Positions 24,961-34,151 of a DNA stretch of 64,000 nt are shown here, piece by piece. The translations under genes were made by a program, and so were the position numbers. The stretch is from Akkermansiaceae bacterium (GTDB taxonomy: Bacteria; Verrucomicrobiota; Verrucomicrobiia; Verrucomicrobiales; Akkermansiaceae). A model generated the notes under the pieces. The model saw only the letters and a program-made list of their open reading frames with translations. It did no database searches and was not told the origin of the DNA. The DNA is taken from NCBI GenBank assembly GCA_017798145.1, contig CP059069.1, forward strand, positions 124,001-188,000. The letters are read 5' to 3'. Position 1 is the first letter of the stretch. The number at the start of each line of letters is the position of its first letter.

Positions 24961-26859
24961 ATGAATCCTGCAACCTCCGGACAACCCGGCCATACGCCGA
25001 AAATCGCTGCGACAACAATTGCCGCCCTTGGGATTGTATTCGGGGACATCGGCACCAGCCCGCTCTACGCCTTCCGCGAGTGTTTCTCCGGCCCCCACGG
25101 AGTGCACATCGACCCGCGCAACCTCATCGGCGCGGCCTCGCTGGTCGTTTGGTCGCTGCTGCTCGTGGTATCGGTCAAATACCTCTTCATCATCCTGAAA
25201 CTCGACAACAAGGGCGAGGGCGGCATCCTCGCCCTTTCCGCCCTGATCCGGGGTGCGACAAAGCAGGACAGCGGCAAGAGGGCGAAAAAATCCTGCTTCT
25301 TCGGCCTCGCGGGAGCCGCGCTGATCTACGCGGATGGCATGCTGACTCCCGCCATTTCCGTACTGAGCGCCGTGGAAGGCCTTTCCGTCAGCGCACCCAT
25401 GCTCGCTCACTGGGCAGTGCCAGCCGCCGTAGGTATCCTTGCAACGCTGTTTGCCATCCAGCGCTTTGGAACAGGCAAGGTCGGCGTCCTCTTTGGCCCC
25501 ATTGTCCTGCTGTGGTTCGCAACCATCGGGTTCCTGGGACTTAGGGGAATCATCAACCAGCCGCAGGTGCTGCTCTCGCTGAGCCCTGTCGAAGGGCTTG
25601 GCTTCCTCATCCGCGAGTGGACCCACGCATTTCCCCTGCTTGCCGCCGTGTTTCTGGCTGTCACGGGAGGGGAAGCCCTTTACGCGGATCTCGGGCACTT
25701 CGGTGCGCGCCCCATCCGCATCGGCTGGTTCAGCCTGGTGCTGCCGTGCCTCGTGCTTAATTACCTCGGTCAGGCCGCGCTGCTCACGGCGGATGCCGCC
25801 GCCATCCGCAGCCCCTTTTTCCTGCTTGCACCGCAAGGCCTGCGCTTCCCACTTACCCTGCTGGCCACCGCCGCCGCCATCATCGCCAGCCAAGCCCTCA
25901 TCACCGGAGCGTTTTCGCTAACAACCCAGGCCATCCAGCTCGGCTGCCTGCCGCGTTTCCTCGTCCGCCATACCTCGGTGCACTCCGCCGGGCAGGTCTA
26001 TGTGCCCATGGTGAATTGGATGCTCGCCTTCTCCTGCATTCTTCTCGTCGTCACTTTCGAGACATCCGCCGCGCTTGCCGGTGCATACGGCATCGCCATC
26101 GCACTGACCATGGCCATCACTTCCATTCTCTTCTTCTCCGCCGCGCGCGCCTACTGGCACTGGTCTTTCGCCAGGGCATTCCTCCTCACCGCCGCATTCC
26201 TCGTGATCGATGGCGCGTTCCTCGCCGCAAATGCCCTGAAAATCGCCCACGGCGGATGGCTGCCACTCGTCGTCGGCGGCGCGGTGATGGGGCTGATGCT
26301 GATCTGGATCTGGGGCAGGGAACGGCTTTACAAGCGCATCATGGCCGGCGCTCTCCCAGTCCGCGACCTTCTCGCCGAACTCGCAAAGGGCAGGATACAC
26401 CGCGTCGGAGGCACCGCCGTTTACATGAGCGGGAAAGACACGAAAATCCCCAATGCCCTGCTCCACAACCTAAAGCACAACCAGGTCCTCCACCAGCAGG
26501 TCATCCTTCTCCACGTCTCCACATCCGACGAACCGCACGCCTCCGGCCCCGATACCCTCAGCCATGAGGATCTCGGGGAGGGAGTCCACCGCATCACCCT
26601 CCAGTTCGGCTTCGCCGACACGCCCGATGTCCCCCTGGCGTTCAAACAGCCGCTGCCCGATGGCCTGCAATTCAACCCGGCCAAGGCCACCTATTTCCTG
26701 GGCCGGGAAACATATGGAATCGGCAAGAACGCGGGCCTCTTCGACCGCGCACGTCTGTTCCTCTTCGCAATCATGGCGCGCAACGCCTCGCCCGCCACGG
26801 CGTATTTCAAGCTGCCGCCCGGCCGGGTCGTCGAACTCGGCTCGCAGGTCACGCTCTGA
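24961..26859 (+). CDS. kup: KUP-family potassium uptake protein
   Basis: A 632-residue K+/H+ symporter of the KUP/HAK/KT family in the inner membrane. The selectivity-region signature FGDIGTSPLYAFRE starts at about residue 27. About 12 hydrophobic helices follow, e.g. LVVWSLLLVVSVKYLFIIL. The cytosolic C-terminal domain begins near residue 470 (GTAVYMSGKDTKIPNALLHN). Length matches E. coli Kup (622). The ATG at 24961 is preferred; an upstream frame exists but reads through the structured leader. Expression may be controlled by that leader. Confidence 0.96.
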   Translation: MNPATSGQPGHTPKIAATTIAALGIVFGDIGTSPLYAFRECFSGPHGVHIDPRNLIGAASLVVWSLLLVVSVKYLFIILKLDNKGEGGILALSALIRGATKQDSGKRAKKSCFFGLAGAALIYADGMLTPAISVLSAVEGLSVSAPMLAHWAVPAAVGILATLFAIQRFGTGKVGVLFGPIVLLWFATIGFLGLRGIINQPQVLLSLSPVEGLGFLIREWTHAFPLLAAVFLAVTGGEALYADLGHFGARPIRIGWFSLVLPCLVLNYLGQAALLTADAAAIRSPFFLLAPQGLRFPLTLLATAAAIIASQALITGAFSLTTQAIQLGCLPRFLVRHTSVHSAGQVYVPMVNWMLAFSCILLVVTFETSAALAGAYGIAIALTMAITSILFFSAARAYWHWSFARAFLLTAAFLVIDGAFLAANALKIAHGGWLPLVVGGAVMGLMLIWIWGRERLYKRIMAGALPVRDLLAELAKGRIHRVGGTAVYMSGKDTKIPNALLHNLKHNQVLHQQVILLHVSTSDEPHASGPDTLSHEDLGEGVHRITLQFGFADTPDVPLAFKQPLPDGLQFNPAKATYFLGRETYGIGKNAGLFDRARLFLFAIMARNASPATAYFKLPPGRVVELGSQVTL

Positions 26860-27155
26860 ATGGGTCAGATATTACCGAAGCCACCCGGATGAAACCAACA
26901 TCTGGCGCTGGTGGCAGGCATGCACTCCCCTTCAAAGGCTTGCAGCGCTTCTTCAGGTCGGTGAGCCCGGCTACGACAGCGCAGAAGAGCGCTAGCGGTC
27001 GTTCATCGGGTCATTCCTCCCCCTACCTGGATGACGTGGTTTCTCCTGAAAAAATCCTTGTAATCATCAATGGATGATATCGAATGAACAAATGAAATAG
27101 GTATGAGTGTTCTCCATAAGAGAACCATACCAGGCAAAAAATTCAGAGACGTATC
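26860..27155. other. Intergenic region between kup and a PEP-CTERM gene
   Basis: No supported gene. The segment starts with TGGGTCAGATATTACC, a phrase shared with the palindromic element near 35276 and 35500. A plus-strand frame to 26995 codes for a short Trp-rich peptide but has no start of its own. The A+T-rich last 80 bases (from 27060) are the likely promoter of the next gene. Confidence 0.4.
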
Positions 27156-27914
27156 ATGAAGAACGCATCCAAAACCCCTCGACTCATGCTTCCCACCCTT
27201 GCCGTGGCACTCATCGCGGGTTCATCGGCCAGTGCAGCCGTGATCTACGCCGATGATTTCAACCGCGCCAATAATGGAGCCATCGGAACCACTTCGGTCG
27301 GAGGATTCAGCTGGGTCCAAACAGGCCGAACAACCGCAACCTCTACCTTGGCAAACGAGCTGCGCGCAGGGAATGGCGGTGACCAATCCGACGGGGCTGC
27401 GTATGTCAACTTTGACCTCAATGCAGTGGAGACTTATACCGTCTCCTTCGCCCTAAGGATCGACTTGATCCAGGTGAACGGCAACTTTGCCTTCAGCCCC
27501 CGCATCCAGAACACGACCGCCGATGGCACCGCAGCCCACTGGTATTTCGATACGGATGCGAACCTCAACGGCAGCGGTTCGGCGGATTTGTTTTTCAACG
27601 GGGTGTCGGTCCTTGCGGATGTGCTGCCCATGGGCACGACGGTCGATGTTTCGATGGAGGTTTCCGGCAACAACGCGACGCTGCAGATCAAAAACGGAGC
27701 GACCACCCTCGTCACCGACACGCGCAGTCTGGGTTCTTTCTACAACAACTCGACGGCGGATTACGCCGTCTTCGCCTATAACAATACAGGGGGATCGTCC
27801 CGAGGGTTGAGTGCGTATGTCGATGACCTGAACGTGATCCCCGAACCTTCCTCGATCGCCCTTCTCATCGTCGGGTCGCTCGGCTTGCTCTGCCGGAGGC
27901 ACCGCAAAGCGTGA
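27156..27914 (+). CDS. PEP-CTERM sorting-domain protein
   Basis: A 252-residue exported protein. The signal peptide (LPTLAVALIAGSSASA) ends near residue 27. The mature part is a LamG-like beta-sandwich (YADDFNRANNGAIGTTS; AVETYTVSFALRI; YVDDLNVIPEPSS). The tail is VIPEPSS, a hydrophobic helix (IALLIVGSLGLLC) and the basic end RRHRKA, i.e. a PEP-CTERM signal recognised and cleaved by an exosortase. No exosortase is in the window. Likely an extracellular or envelope sugar-binding or matrix protein; exact role unknown. Confidence 0.85.
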   Translation: MKNASKTPRLMLPTLAVALIAGSSASAAVIYADDFNRANNGAIGTTSVGGFSWVQTGRTTATSTLANELRAGNGGDQSDGAAYVNFDLNAVETYTVSFALRIDLIQVNGNFAFSPRIQNTTADGTAAHWYFDTDANLNGSGSADLFFNGVSVLADVLPMGTTVDVSMEVSGNNATLQIKNGATTLVTDTRSLGSFYNNSTADYAVFAYNNTGGSSRGLSAYVDDLNVIPEPSSIALLIVGSLGLLCRRHRKA

Positions 27915-28108
27915 TCGTCTGTCGCGGAGCCTGTATCCGCCTCCAAACCTACCCTGGCCGAGACAAACCCAAGTATGGGTTTTCGTCGCGATATGTTCCC
28001 GGCTTCATGTCAATGAATGCCAGGAATCTGCTTTGGGGGAGAAGGCCGTCGAAAGAGCAGGGTGGCCGGACCGGAGATGGGGAAAAGGAGGGTGTCGGGA
28101 AATTGAAA

Positions 28109-28297
28109 TTACTTCCGGCGGCGGCGGAGGAAACCAAGCCCCGCAAGCCCGAGAAGGGCTGCGGACGAGGGCTCCGGAACTGGATCCGCAGTTATTCGCT
28201 TTTGGGGGGAAGGCACCTGATGGAGCAAGAGGCCAGCCTGGAGGGCGGGGGAATGGGGTGTTTGGGTAAAGCTGAAATGCTGGAATTTAGAAATCAC
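28109..28297 (-). pseudogene. Orphan PEP-CTERM tail
   Basis: A 62-codon frame whose last 24 residues form a complete PEP-CTERM signal (PVPEPSSAALLGLAGLGFL followed by RRRRK). It lacks a signal peptide and any mature domain. The upstream residues are low-complexity and unlike a secreted protein. This is best read as the surviving 3' end of a deleted PEP-CTERM gene. A genuine mini-protein is less likely. Confidence 0.55.
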
Positions 28298-28423
28298 GCA
28301 TGCAGTTTGCCTAGCCCTTTGAACATGCCTTTGAGCATTCTGAGAAGACCCGCCCGGGCGGTGGATCCCCTGGGTTCCGATCCGAGAATCCGCGCCCGGA
28401 TCGGGCGCGGGGATGCAGGCGGC

Positions 28424-30694
28424 TCAGCGCTTGCGGCGGAGGAGTGCGGCGGCACCGAGCAAGGCGAGGAGCGAGGTGCCGGGCTCGGGAATCGCGGTGA
28501 TCGTGATGAAGCTCGTGCCGGTTCCCCCGTTGAGTCCCGGCGAGCTATCGAAGTAGTTGATCATCCAATCGCCACCTGCGTCGGTGAAGAGCGCGCCGTC
28601 GGCAAGGCCTGCGAAGGTGTTGGTCAGGTTCCCGGTCTGGTAGGCGAAGAGGGTGAACTTGTCGTTGGGCGTGTAGCTGCCCAACTGGACGAGGTTCAGG
28701 GTCGCCCCGCCGAGATCGAGCGTGGCGGAGACGTTGCCGAGATCCGCGGTGTTGGAGCCGCCGGTCATGTCGTAGAGGAAGGTGGAGCCGGAGCCGAGCG
28801 TAAGGGCTGAGAAATCAACGGTTCCGGGCGAGCTGCCGATCGCAAGCTGGGTGCTGACAGTGAGCGAGCCCAGGACCGCGCCGTTGCCGGAGAGGTTGGC
28901 CACCGTGTAGCCACCCGATTTCGCGGAGACATCGAAGGTGCCGCCGCCCAGAACCACGCCGCTGGTGTTGTCGATCGTCCCTGTGGAGCTCAGGGCGAGG
29001 GTGCCGCCGTTTACCGTGGTGGCACCGGTGTAGGTGTTGGTGCCGCCGAGGGTGAAATTGCTCAAGCCGGTCTTGGTAAGGGCGAGAGTGGCGCCGGCAC
29101 CGGTGTTCCGGATCGCGCCGGCGAAGGTACTGTTGGCGGTCGCGTTCACCGTGAGGGTGGAGTTGGTGGAGGCTGCGGTGTTGTCCACCACGCTGTTGCC
29201 GGCGGTGTTTGTAATGAGGCCGCCGACCGTCTCGTTGAAGCCGTTCATTTCAAGCGTCGAGGTGACGCCCGTTGCGGGGCTGAAAACCACGGAGGTCGCG
29301 TCCGGCACGACACCGGAGTTGCCCAGGCGCAGCGTGCCCGAGAAAATCGTGGTGTTGCCGGTGAAGTCGTTGCCGGTGTTGCTCAGGGTCAGCCTCGGAT
29401 TGCCCGAGCTCTGGATGTTGATCACGGAGCCGCCGCTGATCTTGCCGCTGATCGTGGTGTCGGTGTTGGCGCTGTTGACGTTGATGGAAGCTAGGCCGGA
29501 GACCGCCCCCGCCAGGGTCGCATTCGTTCCGGAGTTCAGGTTGATCTGGCCGAGGCCGTCGCCGCTGATCGTGCCGTTGTAGACCCAGCCCACCGTGTTC
29601 CGGATGTTGAAGTTGCTCGGGTTGCCATTGATGACCACGTTGTTCGAGCTTAAGATCGTGCCGTTCGGTTGGAGGCGAAACACGGAGCCGTTGCTGATCG
29701 TGGTGGTGCCGGTGTGGTTCGTCGCCGCGCTGAGTTCCAGGGTGGCTCCGTCGACGTTGAAGTTCACTCCCGTGCCCGTGATATTGCCGTTGATCCTGTT
29801 GGTTGTGGAGGATCCGTTGGAAGTGAAGGTTGCCCCGTTGCCGATGGCCAGCGTGCCACCGATGGTGACCCCGCCGGTGCTGCCATCCGAATAGATGGTT
29901 GAACTTCCGGTTGTGGTAATATTGCCATTCCAGGTCAGCAAGCGGCTGTTGCCCCCGCCCTGCCGCAACCAGGCGTTGTTCAATTCCAGGTCGTTGGCGA
30001 AAGTGTAACTTGCTGCCGTCGGATAGATCGTGCCGGCGTTCATGACCACCTTGTTGGTGCCGAAGGCGCTATTGTTGCCCGGTTGGATGGTGCCCCCGTC
30101 GCCGGTGATGATGCCGGAGTAGCCGGTGCTGGCGCCGTTGAGGACCAAACTGCCTGTGCCGAGCTTCTGCAGGTTGCCGCTACCTGATAGGGGTCCAGCC
30201 ACGATGAGCGCGCTGGTCGAGTTGTTGGTCCAGGATTGGTTGACGTTGAGAATCGTAGTGAGTGTTCCGTAGCTACTGACCGGAGTCTGGCTAATTGTCA
30301 CCGGTCCCGCACCCGAGTTCATGGTGATCCCGCCGCTGCCGATCGTGAGAGAGCCGGTGGAGTTGGCGCCTCCCGCGCGGAGGTTTGTGGCTCCGCTGGT
30401 GCTGAAGGTGACGGAATTCGCGGATCGAGCGCCGCCTGCCAGGCTGACGGTGGCGGCGGTGGTGTTGTTGGGGTCGATGTTAAAAAAGACATTGTCCGCT
30501 GCGCCCGGATTCCCGGCCGGATCCGTCCCACCAGCCGCCGTGGTCGCCCATGCGGTGTTGGTGGTCCAATTTGCGGCGGCTGCGGCGTCCCAATAAAAAT
30601 CGGCGGCGGATGCGGACTTGATTGCGAATAGTGCGGAGAGCGCGGTGGCGAAGGATGCGGTCAGTCGGGAAACGGAAGGGTTTTTGGGTTTCAT
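28424..30694 (-). CDS. Autotransporter-type beta-strand-repeat protein with PEP-CTERM tail
   Basis: A 756-residue exported protein. The signal peptide ends around KSASAADFYWD. The body is a long right-handed beta-helix of Gly/Thr/Asn/Ser-rich repeats, including autotransporter-associated strand motifs such as LTKTGLSNFTLGGTNTYTG and GTLALSSTGTI. The C-terminus has IPEPGTSLLALLGAAALL plus RRKR, a PEP-CTERM anchor, and there is no autotransporter barrel. Such proteins are abundant in Verrucomicrobia and may bind polysaccharide or form the surface layer. It is divergent from the GntR/LacI-type regulator 104 bp away, suggesting local control. Confidence 0.88.
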   Translation of the reverse strand: MKPKNPSVSRLTASFATALSALFAIKSASAADFYWDAAAAANWTTNTAWATTAAGGTDPAGNPGAADNVFFNIDPNNTTAATVSLAGGARSANSVTFSTSGATNLRAGGANSTGSLTIGSGGITMNSGAGPVTISQTPVSSYGTLTTILNVNQSWTNNSTSALIVAGPLSGSGNLQKLGTGSLVLNGASTGYSGIITGDGGTIQPGNNSAFGTNKVVMNAGTIYPTAASYTFANDLELNNAWLRQGGGNSRLLTWNGNITTTGSSTIYSDGSTGGVTIGGTLAIGNGATFTSNGSSTTNRINGNITGTGVNFNVDGATLELSAATNHTGTTTISNGSVFRLQPNGTILSSNNVVINGNPSNFNIRNTVGWVYNGTISGDGLGQINLNSGTNATLAGAVSGLASINVNSANTDTTISGKISGGSVINIQSSGNPRLTLSNTGNDFTGNTTIFSGTLRLGNSGVVPDATSVVFSPATGVTSTLEMNGFNETVGGLITNTAGNSVVDNTAASTNSTLTVNATANSTFAGAIRNTGAGATLALTKTGLSNFTLGGTNTYTGATTVNGGTLALSSTGTIDNTSGVVLGGGTFDVSAKSGGYTVANLSGNGAVLGSLTVSTQLAIGSSPGTVDFSALTLGSGSTFLYDMTGGSNTADLGNVSATLDLGGATLNLVQLGSYTPNDKFTLFAYQTGNLTNTFAGLADGALFTDAGGDWMINYFDSSPGLNGGTGTSFITITAIPEPGTSLLALLGAAALLRRKR

Positions 30695-30798
30695 GGATTT
30701 GATGTCGTATTCGACAGTGGGTTTCTCGCATTTCTTAGTGCCCCGTCAAATCTTCTAGTCTGGACAACTGCCTTCCGGATCAGGTAGATTCATCCCGC

Positions 30799-31872
30799 AT
30801 GGGACGATTGGTCATCACCACGGCGGCGGAGCAGGTGGCTTGGCACCTTCGGGCGGAGATTTTGGCCGGGTTGAGGAGGGGGAAGATGCCGGGCGGTGAC
30901 AAGCTGGCGGCGGAGCTGGGGATCGGCTGCAACACGGCGGAGGCTGCGCTGGATTTGTTGGAAAGGCAGGGCTTGCTGTTGAGCCGGGGCAGCCGCCGCG
31001 GGCGATTGATCGCGGAAATCCCCGCGTCCGTGAAAAACCGGTCATTGCGGGTGGCGATCCTGACGAGCGAGTCCGTGGATCGGGGCATCGACTACATGAT
31101 CGAGATCGAGCACGAGCTGGCAGGCCGGCCACATACGGTGATCCAGGTGGCGAGGGGGATGGTGGAACTGGGTATGGATTTGCGGAGGATATCGAGCTTG
31201 GTGGAGCAGACGGAGGCGGACGCGTGGTTGGTGTTGGCCGCGCCGCAGGATGTGATGGAGTGGTTCGCGGCAAGGGGAACGCCGTGCTTCGCGATCTTCG
31301 GACGGCGGCAAGGCCTGCCGGTGGCGGGTGCGGGGCCGGACAAGCGCGCGGCGCTGCTGGAGGCGACGCGGCGACTGGCGGGGCTGGGGCACCGGCGTAT
31401 CGTGCTGTTCGCGCGGCCGCGGCGGCGTTTGCCGACACCCGGTCTTTCCGAGCAGGCCTTCCTGGATGAGTTGGAGGCGCTGGGCTTGCCGGTTGGGAAT
31501 TACAACCTGCCGGCGTGGGAAGAGAGGCCGGAGGGTTTCCATGCGAGGCTGGACTCGCTGTTCCGTGTCACGCCGCCCACCGCGCTGATCATCCAGGAAG
31601 CGCCGTCCTTTCTCGCGACGCAGCAATTCCTGTCCATGCGGCGGATCAGCGTGCCGGGCGATGTTTCGTTGGTCTGCACGGATCACAGCCCGGTCTTCGA
31701 TTGGTGCCGGCCCTTGGTTTCGCACATCCGCTGGGAAAGCAGGCCGCTGGTGAACCGGGTGCTGAAATGGGCGTCGAACGTGGCAAGCGGCAAGGCGGAC
31801 AGGCAGCAGTTGGAGATCGCGGCGAAGTTCGTGGAGGGCGGGACGATCGGGCCGACGGCGAAACGGCAGTGA
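30799..31872 (+). CDS. GntR/LacI-type transcriptional regulator, paralogue 1
   Basis: A 357-residue regulator. A GntR-like winged helix lies at about residues 8-72 (AEQVAWHLRAEILAGL; LAAELGIGCNTAEAALDLLE). A periplasmic-binding-protein-like sensor domain of the LacI/XylR type fills residues 80-345 (LRRLAGLGHRRIVLF analogue; VPGDVSLVCTDHSPVFDW; ISHI-type end). It probably binds a sugar and controls adjacent genes. It is divergent from the beta-strand-repeat protein gene. The paralogue at 34152 shares its architecture and motifs such as MPGGD, PPTALIIQEAP/PPTALLIDEAP and EGGTIGP. Confidence 0.88.
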   Translation: MGRLVITTAAEQVAWHLRAEILAGLRRGKMPGGDKLAAELGIGCNTAEAALDLLERQGLLLSRGSRRGRLIAEIPASVKNRSLRVAILTSESVDRGIDYMIEIEHELAGRPHTVIQVARGMVELGMDLRRISSLVEQTEADAWLVLAAPQDVMEWFAARGTPCFAIFGRRQGLPVAGAGPDKRAALLEATRRLAGLGHRRIVLFARPRRRLPTPGLSEQAFLDELEALGLPVGNYNLPAWEERPEGFHARLDSLFRVTPPTALIIQEAPSFLATQQFLSMRRISVPGDVSLVCTDHSPVFDWCRPLVSHIRWESRPLVNRVLKWASNVASGKADRQQLEIAAKFVEGGTIGPTAKRQ

Positions 31873-31967
31873 GCGGGTCGCCGGGCGGTTGACCCGCGCG
31901 GCAGATGCGGCGGTTGTCTACAAGGTGAGAGACATTCCGTTTATGAACAACGGCCGGAACCTTGCCC

Positions 31968-32672
31968 TTACCGCCTGCGACGACGCAACAGGCAGACTCC
32001 TCCGAGTCCAAGCAGGGCGGTCAATGACGGCTCAGGAACCTCAACGATGCTGATGCCGTCGATGTTGAGGCGGCTGCCGGCTTCCTGCATGGTGACGCTG
32101 ATCGTGCTGGATGCTCCGGAATCGATCCCGAATGTGATTCCCGGGCTCCAGGTGGAATAATTGTTCTGGTTTCCCGCTGTGGTGTATTGGGTGAGGAAGG
32201 TGCCGGCCGAGCTGGTGCCCTCGTAAAAGTTATGCTTCATCTGCCCGGATCCCGCATTGTAAACGAACATGGTGATCTCATATACGGTGTTCGCTTTCAG
32301 GCCGGTGAATGTGAATGCGGCTTCCGCATTGGCGTTGGTGGTGTGATACCATTGCCCGAAATCCATCACCAGGTTTCCCGCCGCGGCGTTGTTGCGGTTA
32401 CGGTGCGCGCTGGCGTTGAAACCAGTAACGGCGAGATCCATGGTGATGCCGTTATTCGTAGCGCTGTAGGTGCCGCCGCTGCCGGGCGCGATGGAGGTGA
32501 ACCCGGACTGGTTGGGGCCGCCCGCTCCATTGAAATCGAAACCAGCGGTGACGTTGGCAAAAAAGGTGGTTGGATCAAAGGACGTCAGGGGTGTGATCGT
32601 GGTGGCCCCATGGGCGGTCACGGTCAATACGGCCAGCGGAATTATCGAGACGAGCTTGTTGTGGGAGTTCAT
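31968..32672 (-). CDS. PEP-CTERM sorting-domain protein
   Basis: A 234-residue exported protein. The signal peptide (LVSIIPLAVLTVTAHGATT) precedes a beta-sandwich with motifs such as FTGLKANTVYEITMFVYNAG and a late INVDGIS-like strand. The C-terminus EVPEPSLTALLGLGGVCLL plus RRRRR is a PEP-CTERM signal. A carbohydrate-binding role is plausible from the fold-like pattern but not shown. It is tail-to-tail with the first GntR/LacI-type regulator. Confidence 0.82.
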   Translation of the reverse strand: MNSHNKLVSIIPLAVLTVTAHGATTITPLTSFDPTTFFANVTAGFDFNGAGGPNQSGFTSIAPGSGGTYSATNNGITMDLAVTGFNASAHRNRNNAAAGNLVMDFGQWYHTTNANAEAAFTFTGLKANTVYEITMFVYNAGSGQMKHNFYEGTSSAGTFLTQYTTAGNQNNYSTWSPGITFGIDSGASSTISVTMQEAGSRLNIDGISIVEVPEPSLTALLGLGGVCLLRRRRR

Positions 32673-32824
32673 GTGCTAATTCTTCTAAATAAAAACAGTG
32701 CTTATTATGGATTTGCCGCCACTCACGTCAAGAATAAAAGGGCAGAAAAAGGGGCTGCGTGATTGCCTCGTTGAAACGGACAATGAAACGATTTTCCGGG
32801 ATCGCGCTGGAGGGTTTGTTTCTA

Positions 32825-32973
32825 TGGGGTCATTCTATGGGCTCAGGTCTTTCGGATTGATATTTCCAGAGATTTTCCGGCATTCATCCGACCGGTACGG
32901 CATCACCATTCCGCAGAAGACCCTGCCTGCACTACCAATCAATCCAAGAATCAATCCGAAAGGACTGACCCCA
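32825..32973. repeat. MITE-like imperfect palindrome
   Basis: The left end TGGGGTCA (32825) with AGGTCTTTCGGATTGAT (32845-32861) is mirrored on the right by ATCAATCCGAAAGGACT (32950-32966) running into TGACCCCA (32966-32973). Ends of the TGGGGTCA type also border the REP-transposase fragment at 50794, suggesting the same mobilising family. Confidence 0.6.
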
Positions 32974-33236
32974 ATAAGAAACCATTCATTGCACGCCGGA
33001 GGTGTGCCCGCCGGGCGTGTCGGCCATGGGGAGCCGGGATGGAAATTCGCCGAGACATTCGCGCCAATGTTTCGGCGATTCATTTTGGCAAACGGCATAA
33101 GCCAAGAGGCAGGGACTTTTTATCCCTAAAAGTCCATATCTGACGGCCGTATCCATTCAGTCGCTTGCTTCCCGTGCATCGAGCCGCGAGATATGGACGG
33201 CAAGGATTGCCATCCCTGCCGACAGGCCAAGGCATG

Positions 33237-33267
33237 AAAAAACCCACTCCCCATGAGGGAAGTGGGT
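33237..33267 (-). terminator. Intrinsic terminator of the PEP-CTERM gene
   Basis: Read on the minus strand: a stem ACCCACTTCC / GGAGTGGGT with an imperfect centre, followed by a run of six T. It lies about 30 bp after the stop of the gene at 33299-33994. Confidence 0.8.
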
Positions 33268-33298
33268 CTCAATGAAGTTTCGATCGAACGAAGTCAGA

Positions 33299-33994
33299 TC
33301 ACTTGCGGCGGCGCATGATCAGAGCAAGTCCGGCGAGCCCGAGAAGGGCGGAGGAGGATGGCTCAGGCACGGCAGTGATTAGGATGTTGTCGTAGGTATG
33401 TGAGGTGCCGTTTGCTCCGCCGGTAGTGCCGACGGGACTGGGGCGAAGCTTACGGATGCGGAAGTAGGCAGTGTCAGTAAGACCCGTGGTAATCGTATAG
33501 GATTTGGAGAGCCAGACTCCTAAATCCGTGTCGCCGGTGAAGGTATCCAGAAGGACAGGACTGGTGAACGCTTGGTCGCTGGAATACTCAACCACTTGGT
33601 GGTAGTTTGCGGTGTTCTGCTTCAAATCAAACGAGAAGGTGACTGAAGTATAAGCGCTGAGAGCAAGTGCGTTGCGGTTCAGCCACGCGCCGTTGGAGGA
33701 TCGGATGCGGATTGCGCTGCCGGCATTCGTGCCGACGCCGTATGTGCCACCGAAGCCGCCTTGGTCAAGGAGAACGTTCCCGCCTGACCCAGCCCCATTC
33801 AACGTGGTCGGGTTGTCTTGGTTTAGCCCGTAACCCACCGATGAGTGCAGGGTTGAGTCGACGTTGATGTCGGTGCTGGTTTTCGTGTACTCCCAGGTTT
33901 CGCTGAGAATAGTGACAGCTGCGTTTGCAGAGCCGACGGTCGTGACGAGGCCGGCGAGAAAACCAAATGCTTTCATTCTTGCTTGGATATTCAT
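33299..33994 (-). CDS. PEP-CTERM sorting-domain protein
   Basis: A 231-residue exported protein (from MNIQARMKAFGFLAGLVTT; a start at 33976 is also possible). The signal peptide ends at ANAA. The mature part is a beta-sandwich (TILSETWEYTKTSTDINVD; VTFSFDLKQNTANYHQVVE; YDNILITAVPEPSS). The tail VPEPSSSALLGLAGLALIM plus RRRK is a PEP-CTERM signal. It is divergent from the second GntR/LacI-type regulator (157 bp), repeating the arrangement seen at 30.7 kb, and is followed by a clear terminator. Confidence 0.83.
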   Translation of the reverse strand: MNIQARMKAFGFLAGLVTTVGSANAAVTILSETWEYTKTSTDINVDSTLHSSVGYGLNQDNPTTLNGAGSGGNVLLDQGGFGGTYGVGTNAGSAIRIRSSNGAWLNRNALALSAYTSVTFSFDLKQNTANYHQVVEYSSDQAFTSPVLLDTFTGDTDLGVWLSKSYTITTGLTDTAYFRIRKLRPSPVGTTGGANGTSHTYDNILITAVPEPSSSALLGLAGLALIMRRRK

Positions 33995-34151
33995 AGTTGG
34001 TTTTGGATACATTGTTGATTTGTCTATGCTGCGAAGGAGGCAATCACCTTCCATGACTAAGACATTCAAGCCAGAGTGCGTGGGCACCGCAATCCTGCTT
34101 TCAGTGTTTTCTCTCGCCATCTACCACTAAAACAAGGTAGATGACCACCCC

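Larger units (their letters stand above)
32673..33298. other. Gene-free 626-bp stretch
   Basis: Holds a MITE-like palindrome (32825-32973) and an intrinsic terminator for the PEP-CTERM gene on its right (33237-33267). A 143-codon plus-strand frame runs through it but crosses the palindrome and has no recognisable similarity, so I do not call a gene. Confidence 0.6.

Noticed and set aside
28424..28810. Plus-strand frame ending near 28810 (overlapping the beta-strand protein)
   Set aside because: Antisense to a well supported gene and Gly/Glu/Arg-rich only.
32698..33129. 143-codon plus-strand frame in an intergenic region
   Set aside because: Crosses a MITE-like palindrome, has no ribosome site and resembles nothing.
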